Source: Sebastes aleutianus (taxonomy: Eukaryota > Chordata > Actinopteri > Perciformes > Sebastidae). From it: DNA of 64,000 nucleotides. The position numbers and the translations under genes were made by a program. The notes under the pieces are model-generated. The model was not told where the DNA came from. It made no database searches and saw only the letters and a program-made list of their open reading frames with translations. Position 1 is the stretch's first letter. The number at the start of each line of letters is the position of its first letter. The stretch spans positions 20,309,880 through 20,373,879 of the forward strand of contig CAKAKS010000031.1 of the NCBI GenBank assembly GCA_916700875.1, read 5' to 3'. Below are positions 23,624 through 35,400 of this stretch, piece by piece.

Positions 23624-26600
23624 TAACAGCAGAAATGTCGGAAGAAAACTCAACTTCTGTTGGTGAAGAGGCTGAGAGCGAAGAGACAGCTTCACAGGAA
23701 AACACTGAAGGTAACTAGAGACACCGGCACCCGGTCGGTAACGAGAAGACAACGTAACTCTCTGCACAGCTTGGTCACTTCACAAGACACGGAAAACCTC
23801 TGTTGGTCTGGAGGAGCTGCAGCAGTTATTTCTGCACAAACGTCCCCTGTGCATTCACTAGATATTCTCACAGCTAAACTAACTCTTCTGCAGTGTGGAG
23901 TGAGCGCGCGTTCACGTCTAGAGGTGGAGCGAGCTGAGCTGTCTGAGTGAAGGCAGGCAGGCAGAGGAGGAGGGTACAGCGGCTACACGCGAACGCGCAT
24001 ATGCGAGCGCGCATGTGTGACGACCCGCTACATTTATGCGCGTACAAAGTTACAAATAGTCCCTTTAATATTGCATATTTAAATTCAATTCAAACTTTAT
24101 GGCAGACACAAGTTCCAGATAAGAAAAAACAATACGTTACATATAATACATTACAGCACTAAAAAAAGTCATGATTAAAAGATATTAAAAATATTAATAT
24201 TAATATAAATATATACATACATCAATGCCTTACAAATAAAGAACTATACCAGTGCCTCCACAGCTGTGATTGGTACCGTTTAGTGCTAAATCTGATAACC
24301 GCAAGATTATGTCATTCTCAGAGTGATTGAACCGGCATATAAATTTGTACATGAGATTTCTTAATACAGTTTGAAAAGTATTTATGCCTGCAGACACAAA
24401 CATTTCACTTGCACTGGAACATCTTAGTCTTTTTAATAATATTCTCATTGCATCATTAGCTATATGCGACCTGAAGTCTCTGTAAGCTCGCTTTTTTATA
24501 GCTTGACCACAAATGGGCTGTATACAGTGGTGTAGAATATGCTCTGAACAGAGACATCTTCACTCTATCTGAACACATACTAAGCCTTTGAATAATAAAT
24601 TGTGCTCTTTATTTTACAGTAACAGCGGAAATGTCGGAAGAAAACACACCTTCGGTTGGTGAAGAGGCTGAGAGCGAAGAGACAGCTTCACAGGAAAACA
24701 CTGAAGGTAACTAGAGAGCAGAGTATGTCTATGATGAGGTATAAGTAATCAAACTTAATTTCAGACTCAAGGTCCAGATAAGAAAAAAAAGAAAAAACAA
24801 CAACAATACATTACATATAATACATTACAGCACTATAAAAAGCCATGATTAAAAGATATTAAAAATATAAATATTAAAGATATATATACATACATCAATG
24901 CCTTACAAATAAAGAACTATACCAGTGTCTCCACAGCTGTGATTGGTACCGTTTAGTGCTAAATCTGATGTTAGACAACCGCAAGATTATGTCATTCTCA
25001 GAGTGATTAAGCCGGCATATAAATTTGAACATGAGATTTCTTAAAGTATTGAGTATATAAGTATTGAAAAGTATTTATGCTTGCAGACACAAACATTTCA
25101 CTTGCACTGGAACATCTTGGTCTTTTTAATAATATTCTCATTGCATCATTAGCTATATGCGACCTGATGTCTCTGTAAGCTCCCTTTTTTTTCAGCTTGA
25201 CCACAAATGGGCTGTATACAGTGGTGTACAATATGCTCTGAACAGACACATCTTCACTCTATCTGAACACATACTAAGCCTTTGAATAATAAATAGTGCT
25301 CTTTATTTTACAGTAACAGCGGAAATGTCGGAAGAAAACACACCTTCGGTTGGTGAAGAGGCTGAGAGCAAAGAGACAGCTTCACAGGAAAACACTGAAG
25401 GTAACTAGAGAGCAGAGTATGTCTATGATGAGGTATAAATAATCAAACTTAATTTCAGACTCAAGGTCCAGATAAGAAAAAAAAGAAAAAACAACAACAA
25501 TACATTACATATAATACATTACAGCACTATAAAAAGCCATGATTAAAAGATATTAAAAATATAAATATTAAAGATATATATACATACATCAATGCCTTAC
25601 AAATAAAGAACTATACCAGTGTCTCCACAGCTGTGATTGGTACCGTTTAGTGCTAAATCTGATGTTAGACAACCGCAAGATTATGTCATTCTCAGAGTGA
25701 TTAAGCCGGCATATAAATTTGTACATGAGATTTCTTAATACAGTTTGAAAAGTATTTATGCCTGCAGACACAAACATTTCACTTGCACTGGAACATCTTG
25801 GTCTGAAGTCTCTGTAAGCTCGCTTTTTTATAGTTTGACCACAAATGGGCTGTATACAGTGGTGTAGAATATGCTCGGAACAGAGACATCTTCACTCTAT
25901 CTGAACACATACTAAGCCTTTGAATAATAAATAGTGCTCTTTATTTTACAGTAACAGCGGAAATGTCAGAAGAAAACACACCTTCGGTTGGTGAAGAGGC
26001 TGAGAGCGAAGAGACAGCTTCACAGGAAAACACTGAAGGTAACTAGAGAGCAGAGTATGTCTATGATGAGGTATAGCTAATCAAACTTCATTTCAGACTC
26101 AAGGTCCAGATAAGAAAAAAAAGAAAAAACAACAACAATACATTACATATAATACATTACAGCACTATAAAAAGCCATGATTAAAAGATATTAAAAATAT
26201 AAATATTAAAGATATATATACATACATCAATGCCTTACAAATAAAGAACTATATCAGTGCCTCCACAGCTGTGATTGGTACCGTTTAGTGCTAAATCTGA
26301 TGTTAGACAACCGCAAGATTATGTCATTCTCAGAGTGATTAAGCCGGCATATAAATTTGTACATGAGATTTCTTAATACAAAAAGTATTGAGTATATAAG
26401 TATTGAAAAGTATTTATGCCTGCACACACAAACATTTCACTTGCACTGGAACATCTTGGTCTTTTTAATAATATTCACATTGCATCATTAGCTATATGCG
26501 ACCTGTAGTCTCTGTAAGCTCACTTTTTTATAGTTTGACCACAAATGGGCTGTATACAGTGGTGTACAATATGCTCTGAACAGAGACATCTTCACTCTAT

Positions 26601-29427
26601 CTGAACACATACTAAGCCTTTGAATAATAAATTGTGCTCTTTATTTTACAGTAACAGCGGAAATGTCGGAAGAAAACTCACCTTCGGTTGGTGAAGAGGC
26701 TGAGAGCGAAGAGACAGCTTCACAGGAAAACCCTGAAGGTAACTAGAGAGCAGAGTATGTCTATGATGAGGTATAGCTAATCAAACTTAATTTCAGACTC
26801 AAGGTCCAGATAAGAAAAAAAAGAAAAAACAACAACAATACATTACATATAATACATTACAGCACTATTAAAAGTCATGATTAAAAGATATTAAAAATAT
26901 AAATATTAATATAAATATATACATACATCAATGCCTTACATATAAAGAACTATACCAGTGTCTCCACAGCTGTGATTGGTACCGTTTAGTGCTAAATCTG
27001 ATGTTGGACATCCGCAAGATTATGTCATTCTCAAGAGTGATTAAACTGGCATATAAATTTGTACATGAGATTTCTTAATACAGTTTGAAAAGTATTTATG
27101 CCTGCAGACACAAACATTTCACTTGCACTGGAACATCTTGGTCTGAAGTCTCTGTAAGCTCGCTTTTTTATAGTTTGACCACAAATGGGCTGTATACAGT
27201 GGTGTACAATATGCTCTGAACAGAGACATCTTCACTCTATCTGAACACATACTAAGCCTTTGAATAATAAATTGTGCTCTTTATTTTACAGTAACAGCGG
27301 AAATGTCGGAAGAAAACACACCTTCGGTTGGTGAAGAGGCTGAGAGCAAACAGACAGCTTCACAGGAAAACACTGAAGGTAACTAGAGAGCAGAGTATGT
27401 CTATGATGAGGTATAGCTAATCAAACTTCATTTCAGACTCAAGGTCCAGATAAGAAAAAAAAGAAAAAACAACAACAATACATTACATATAATACATTAC
27501 AGCACTATAAAAAGTCATGATACAAGATAATAAAAATATAAATATTAAAGATATATATACATACATCAATGCCTTACAAATAAAGAACTGTATCAGTGCC
27601 TCCACAGCTGTGATTGGTACCGTTTAGTGCTAAATCTGATGTTGGACATCCGCAAGATTATGTCATTCTCAAGAGTGATTAAACTGGCATATAAATTTGT
27701 ACATGAGATTTTTTAATACAGTTTGAAAAGTATTTATGCCTGCAGACACAAACATTTCACTTGCACTGGAACATCTTGGGGTTTTTAATAATATTCTCAT
27801 TGCATCATTAGCTATATACGACCTGAAGTCTCTGTAAGCTCGCTTTTTTATAGCTTGACCACAAATGGGCTGTATACAGTGGTGTACAATATGCTCTGAA
27901 CAGAGACATCTTCACTCTATCTGAACACATACTAAGCCTTTGAATAATAAATTGTGCTCTTTATTTTACAGTAACAGCGGAAATGTCGGAAGAAAACTCA
28001 ACTTCTGTTGGTGAAGAGGCTGAGAGCAAAGAGACAGCTTCACAGGAAAACACTGAAGGTAACTAGAGAGCAGAGTATGTCTATGATGAGGTATAGCTAA
28101 TCAAACTTCATTTCAGACTCAAGGTCCAGATAAGAAAAAAAAGAAAAAAACAACAACAATACATTACATATAATACATTACAGCACTATAAAAAGCCATG
28201 ATTAAAAGATATTAAAAATATAAATATTAAAGATATATATACATACATCAATGCCTTACAAATAAAGAACTATACCAGTGCCTCCACAGCTGTGATTGGT
28301 ACCGTTTAGTGCTAAATCTGATGTTAGACAACTGCAAAATTATGTCATTCTCAAGAGTGATTAAGCCGGCATATAAATTTGTACATGAGATTTCTTAATA
28401 CAGTTTGAAAAGTATTTATGCCTGCAGACACAAACATTTCACTTGCACTGGAACATCTTAGTCTTTTTAATAATATTCTCATTGCATCATTAGCTATATA
28501 CGACCTGAAGTCTCTGTAAGCTCGCTTTTTTATAGCTTGACCACAAATGGGTTGTACACAGTGGTGTACAATATGCTCTGAACAGAGACATCTTCACTCT
28601 ATCTGAACACATACTAAGCCTTTGAATAATAAATTGTGCTCTTTATTTTACAGTAACAGCGGAAATGTCGGAAGAAAACACACCTTCGGAAGGTGAAGAG
28701 GCTGAGAGCAAACAGACAGCTTCACAGGAAAACACTGAAGGTAACTAGAGAGCAGAGTATATACTGTCTATGATGAGGTATAGCTAATCAAACTTAATTT
28801 CAGACTCAAGGTCCAGATAAGAAAAAAAAGAAAAAACAACAACAATACATTACATATAATACATTACAGCACTATAAAAAGCCATGATTAAAAGATATTA
28901 AAAATATAAATATTAAAGATATATATACATACATCAATGCCTTACAAATAAAGAACTATACCAGTGCCTCCACAGCTGTGATTGGTATCGTTTAGTGCTA
29001 AATCTGATGTTAGACAACCGCAAGATTATGTCATTCTCAAGAGTGATTAAGCCGGCATATAAATTTGTACATGAGATTTCTTAATACAGTTTGAAAAGTA
29101 TTTATGCCTGCAGACACAAACATTTCACTTGCACTGGAACATCTTGGTCTTTTTAATAATATTCTCATTGCATCATTAGCTATATGCGACCTGAAGTCTC
29201 TGTAAGCTCCCTTTTTTTTCAGCTCGACCACAAATGGGCTGTATACAGTGGTGTACAATATGCTCTGAACAGAGACATCTTCACTCTATCTGAACACATA
29301 CTAAGCCTTTGAATAATAAATTGTGCTCCTTATTTTACAGTAACAGCGGAAATGTCGGAAGAAAACACACCTTCGGAAGGTGAAGAGGCTGAGAGCGAAG
29401 AGACAGTTTCACAGGAAAACACTGAAG
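23624..29427 (+). repeat. cfap44: Tandem array of nine 87-nt cfap44 exons
   Basis: Nine near-identical exons: 23624-23710, 24620-24706, 25314-25400, 25952-26038, 26652-26738, 27292-27378, 27972-28058, 28654-28740 and 29341-29427. Each is exactly 87 nt, has the acceptor TATTTTACAG and donor GTAACTAG, and is phase 1 at both ends, so any subset splices in frame. The unit is 29 residues, starting VTAEMSEEN and ending TASQENTE before a shared Gly/Val codon. Spacings are 996, 694, 638, 700, 640, 680, 682 and 687 bp. The intervening DNA carries an antisense LINE 3' end (minus-strand peptides such as SSASEMFVSAGINTFQ). None of the nine exons has a stop codon or indel. An assembly artefact cannot be excluded, but copy-specific substitutions argue against one. 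Confidence 0.9.
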
Positions 29428-32400
29428 GTAACTAGAGAGCAGAGTATTTCTATTACTGTTTTGAGCGATGCTCGTTCATGTCTATTTAGAGCAACCACAA
29501 GCGCGAGCCCGACGCTGACTTTCGTTGACTTAACGGCCACAGGTGTCGCTGTTAACAAGCATTTCTGATTCTTACAAACAGTCCCTTTAAGTTGGAGTTT
29601 AAATATGAGATAAGCTTGAATGAAATGTCAATAGAAGTGTCACTAGACTTTAAATGTGAAAGTAAAATAAAAAATCAGATGCAGAGTTAAATCACTGCTG
29701 GAGTTTTACCTCTTCAAATGTTTCCTCTCTCACAATTAAGTGATGCAACAGAAAGCTGAAGAGGGATCAAAAAGGCAGCTGTCTGTAGAAAGGAACTACA
29801 AGTATGAGGAACTTCACTCCAGACCGTCCATCACCCCCAACTCTGAAATCCCAGAGAACCTCCTGCACCTCTCGTATCCTTCTTTGGAAATGAAAAAAAA
29901 TCTCCTCTATCGTTCTCTCCTCATACTCAGCCAATAAGTATGATGACAGAACATAATAAAATAATCTAAAGCAAATCTTGGTTGAATCTTCAGTGAATAT
30001 GATCTCGATCCTTAATCCCCCCTGCATTCAGTCACTCCTTTGGCTATGACAGTGGGCGCAGGGGGAACCTGCAGCTGCTGGATGACCGAACCCTGATCTT
30101 CATAGCAGGCAACCTGCTCGTCCTGCTGGACGTTTCCACCAAGGAGCAGAGATACCTTCGCTCCTGCAGTGGAGGAGGAATCGGCTCTATTACGGTAAGA
30201 TGGCTGACAAACTGCATGTCATGTAAGTACATGAAAAACAATGTTTTTGCCTGTAGCTTCTCAACTTAAATAAAGGTTCTTGTTTTTATTATCTTTTGAG
30301 CATTTATTGCTATATTATTATAGAGAGATAGATGACAGGAAATGAGGAGAGAGAGAGAGAGATGGGAATGCAATAAAGACCCCCACCTCTGGTCTGAAGT
30401 ATTTATAATTCAAAATATATTTGATGAGCAGCTTTTATTCAAACTTTTGTGAGTAAAAGTGAAGGAATTGTACTTAAAGATGACCTATTATGCTTATTTT
30501 CGGGTGCATACTTGTATTTTGGGTTTCTACTAGAACATGTTTACATGTTTTAATGTAAAAAAAAAAACAACTTTATTTTTCTCATACCAGCTGTGCTGCA
30601 GCACCTCTCTTTTCAAACTCTTTGGACTTCGCTTCAGCTCCGCTCTAACTAGCTTTTTTTTGAGGGTGTGCCAAACTAGCTGTTGTGCAAATGGGTTACT
30701 TGGTGACATCACCACGTTACGGATGAAAAAAAATGTTGTCTTAATTTCTGTGTGTGTGTGTGTGTGTGTTTAGACCCACCCCAGCAAGGAGTACTTTGTT
30801 GTAGCAGAGAAGGGAAACCAGCCCAACATCATCGTATATGAATATCCCTCGTTACGACCGTTCCGCATCCTCAGAGGTAAATGGGACCAAGATGCATTGA
30901 GTTATACCTTTTTTTCAAATTTATTGATGACCATGTTCATGCTTGTAGGCGGTACGGAGCAGGCGTACAGCTTTGTGGATTTTAACCGTGACGGGAGTCT
31001 GCTGGCCAGCGTGGGGAGCGAACCCGACTACATGCTGACGCTGTGGAACTGGAGGCAGGAGGAGGTGAAGCTGAGGTGCAAGGCCATTTCTCAGGAGGTC
31101 TACCGAGTCAGCTTCTCCCCATACAACCCGGGACTGCTCACGTCATCGGGATCTGGACACATCAAGTAAAGGACATGTATACTGTATCCTCCTCAACCCT
31201 GTAACCCTGTTAAAGCACTGCTATGAATTATTCCCTTACACTGATATTGAATATGTTTATATTACCTTCTCTCCGTCTCTCTGTCAGGTTCTGGAAAATG
31301 GCCAGCACATTCACCGGTGTTAAATTGCAAGGGCTTATGGGTCATTTTGGGAAAACTGCAGCGACTGATATTGAGGGCTACGTGGAACTTCCGGATGGAA
31401 AGGTCTGTGTCCTGCTGTTTTAACAGGTTGGGTTTGTGTACAAAATGTCAGGAAAGCCTGGAAGTGTATGGAACTAGAGGTCTGTAAAAAGTCAAATTAC
31501 ACAGAAAATCATTATTTTCTTTTTTATTTCATATGTTTCTGATAAAAAACAATCTCACCCAGTAGCTGTTCTGGAGCTTTTTTTGAGCATTTATTGATAA
31601 AGAGTGTGTGATACGATCGAAAGCTCCAGGACGGCTACTGGTTGTGTTTGTTTACTGCTGTTTGCACGGTCAAACTTAAAAATATTTTGGTTTCAAAAAT
31701 CCTCTGTTAGACTCAAGAGAACAAACAGTTACTTCTGACCATCGTCGCCCTTCGTCTCCTCCTGTCAGGTTGTGTCCGGCTCACACTGGGGCAACTTGCT
31801 GCTGTGGGATGGGGACGCCATCAAGGTGGAGATTTGCCGCAAAGAGGGACGGAACTGCCACGCTGGGATGGTCCAGCCGTTTGCCCTGGAAGACGGACAG
31901 CTGATGACAATTGGCTCTGATGGAGCGGTCCGGGTAAGACACTCACAGTAACACCGCCTCAAAATTATTCACTTGTAGAACGTGTCCGTCAAATTTGTCG
32001 TCAGATGTTTTCACAAAATGATGTTTTGACTGCTTTCTTATAATCAGTAAGACTTTGTAACACCCCCCACCCTGTGCCCTCTGCAGGGCTGGGACTTTGA
32101 GAGCATCGACACCGCCGACAGTAGCAGCGGCAGCAGCAGGTTTGAGCTGGAGCCCATGAATGAGGTGATGGTCGGACACAACGTCTGCCTCTCCTCTGTG
32201 GTGAAGAACTCCGTGCCTGACTCCTTCATCTGTTTTGCTCAGGTCAGAGGGCGGAAGGTCGAAGGTCACTAACTAAAACAATTTGTTGTAATACATGACT
32301 TGGCCTTTACTCAATCAGAACCTGATGTCTCCACTATGTGGTCTTGTAGGATTCCAGCGGATCCATCTGGAAACTGGATCTTTCGTTCACCTATACGGTG

Positions 32401-35400
32401 AGTTTCTCACACTTACTTTTTATAGAGACATTATGTGTACGTTACACATTCTATAATGCAAAGTGCTCCATTCTTGGCCAGCTATGGTGTCACTACTACC
32501 AACACTTCTATCAATCTATGATGGATGTAGAGAAAACTCTTCACATCACGGTAGAGTCCATATAACTAGACTGTTCTGATTCTTCTACACAGGGAGGTTG
32601 ACAGATGTGCACAAAGTGTTCCGTACACAATCATTGATTTTACCTTGAAATATTTATGTAGAAATACTACTACTAATGATAATTATTATTATTTACAGAA
32701 GCCCTAAATGGACATGATTCAAACTTTTTTTTGAATGCCGTTATCTCGAGATCACAAGTTAATTATGTTGTTATCTTAAAAAAATTAGCTTTGTTTTCTT
32801 TTATTACTTATAATGTTTGGATCAAATCAGTTGAGGGTAAATACACTCCAATGGACCGGATCGTTTTCAAAATAAGGTGTTAATAAGGGTACATACAATA
32901 TATGGAAATAAGATTAACGATTAACGATCAAGTAGAACAAACAGGTGAGCCAACAGGAGAAAGGTATGGTTACATTTATTTTTATTCAGGTGTATATTTG
33001 TGTTTATGTTGATAACATATAGTCTTAGTTCTAATGGAAAATATATTGCAAACCATATTGTATCATCACATGTTGTAATAAATGACTGAAATAAACACAG
33101 TGTCCTCACCCAGTGAAATAACAGTTGATGTATCGTCTGTGTGCAGAGTCCTGATCCAGAGTGCCTATTTTCCTTCCACGCCGGGCCAATCCAGGGCATG
33201 GAGGTGTCGAGGAAATCCCACCTGATGGCCACGACCGCGCTAGACCGTGAGTGCCGCGCATTTCCACACCTGCACACTTACTGGTCTTTGCAAATACACG
33301 TACACTATAACAGGTAGTCTGTCTGCGTCTGTCCCTGCTCTCCAGGTTCAGTCAGAGTTTTTGACTTCCTGGCCAAAAGAGAGCTGACCACCTGTCGCTT
33401 CAATCAGGGAGGAACTGCTCTTAGCTGGGCTCCACCTTTGGTAAGTGTGAAAATGTATCATGCTACTACATACAGTATGATGTGTACTGACAGCACCTCT
33501 GAGGCTGTGGTGTTTTGTCTTTAGGTGAACCAGAGTGGGAGTTTACTGGTGACGGGCTTCGAGGACGGGGTGGTCCGCTTACTGGAGCTGTACGACCCTC
33601 AGAGGCTGAATGTGGTCACCGGGCGCACCCCCAAAGGAGATGCCAAGCTGCGCCTTAAACAGGCCTTCAAACCCCATAATGGCCCCGTAACTGCTGTTGC
33701 CTATGAACGAAATGGAGAGATCTTAGCCACGGGGGTAAGAGGTTTTCCAAGAAAACAATGCTTTCCACTCTGAGAGCCAAAGGAAATAGCAATTTGGCAA
33801 AATGCTTGTTTACTTTAAAGGTGCTCTATATGATATCCAGAGCATTAATATAGCAGCAAACATCTATTTGTTATGTAAAGATATAGAGGAGTAATGTCTA
33901 CCTGAGCAGAGAATGAAGTCACTCTCCCTCTGTGTGTGTTGTAATCAGAGCTTCTCCTTGCTTTGTTGACATAGCCGGGCCGGCCGCGTGTGCCTTTTAG
34001 TGCATGTTTGTGCATCTGCGAGTTTGGAGCGTTATTTAACCTTATTCACGACAAGATAGTATAACATGGTTGGTACCGATGGATTCCTTAGGTTTTCTAG
34101 TTTCATATGATGTCAGTACCTTCACTCTAGCTTTAAAACTGAGCGTTATTATTGCGTTAATTTTGACAGCCCTAACTATAACCGATCATGTGATCTGGTG
34201 TCACGTTTTGTACTGTAGCACTGAAGATCATTGGCAGAGATGTGAATTATGCTGCAAGAGTGATTTGAGAAGTTTCTATAGACACTTTATTAGTCCATAG
34301 TTTTGTTTTTTTCCTTTTTTTTGTTATTAGTCTCACCTTTCTGACCTCTCACCTCCACCCTCCTGCTCAGAGCTCCGACAGCACTGTGTTCTTTTTCACT
34401 GTCGATGAAAAATACAACCCCATCGGCTTTGTCCAAGTTCCCGGGCCGGTGCAGGCGCTGGAGTGGTCACCTCATTCCCACGTAAGTCTGGTCTCCGACC
34501 CACTCGCGTCCAAATATCTCTGTGATGGAACATTTTTGATTCAACTGATTTCTTTTACGATTTTTTTCTCAGAGTGAAAGCAGGCTGCTTGTTCTGTGTC
34601 AGAGCGGTCACGTGGTCGAGGTGCACAGTCCTGATCCAGAGGCCGAGAGGCCGACCAAATCCTTCCAGCTGCCTGAACTGGCCAGCAGATCTTTCAGGTT
34701 CAGCAGCATCAAATCTCGAATCAAGGTCTGGGCTTTGTCTTTCTAATCTTTAGTTTTCTAGGGTTTTAATTGTACATGTCCCCTTTTATGGCTGTATAAC
34801 GTCATACTATTTGTTTTGTTTATAATATACACCATAATTACTCGCTGTGTGTCATCCAAGTATTTTTCTTTCCTTCATTATTTAAAGGGGGATCTGTATG
34901 ATTTTAGTGGAAATAACCAACTCCATGTCAGTTTTAGACCATTTGTGTTTTCATTCGCGTGTTTGTGTATTTCAGAGAGAGGAGGAAATCGCAAGACGTC
35001 AAGCTGTAAAGGATAAGAAGAAGAAAGAGAGAGTAAAGATGTTGAAAGAATCAAATCAGCCGGACTTAGAGCCAGAGGAAGAAGAGGAGGAGGAGGAAGA
35101 GGAAGAGTTGCCCCGTATCTGCATCCCCGAGACTCCAAGTCCTCTCTACTGTGGCTTCTACTCACAGCCTGGCCAGTTTTGGCTCTCCATGGTACACCCA
35201 CGCACACACACACTCACACAAAAGCAAAGCCGGCGTAATGGCGGAACTTCTTTACGGCAGTATTGCGTAATCTCTGTGTAAAAGGGGCAACTTTCTCACC
35301 TTGACGTAAAACCCACGGTTCAACACAGCTGAGTATCGAACCTCAATACAGTCCAATACCAAAAGTATTCAAATGTTCGGTCAGATTTGTAATCTTAACT

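Noticed and set aside
23660..24162. Two plus-strand open frames after the first array exon
   Set aside because: They start in or lie within the MITE-like insertion, in frames other than cfap44's, and resemble no protein.
24230..29258. Repeated minus-strand frames within the array (SSASEMFVSAGINTFQ and similar)
   Set aside because: They are copies of one LINE 3' end amplified with the exon units, not a gene family.
23624..29427. Regularly spaced near-identical short repeats resembling a CRISPR array
   Set aside because: Spacing of about 640-700 bp, spacers that are repeats of each other, exon splice sites and a vertebrate context exclude CRISPR.
34070..34300. Open frame starting MVPMDSLGFLVSYD, similar to one at 63108-63311
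   Set aside because: Both lie in the right half of the same non-autonomous transposon; the shared peptide reflects the repeat.
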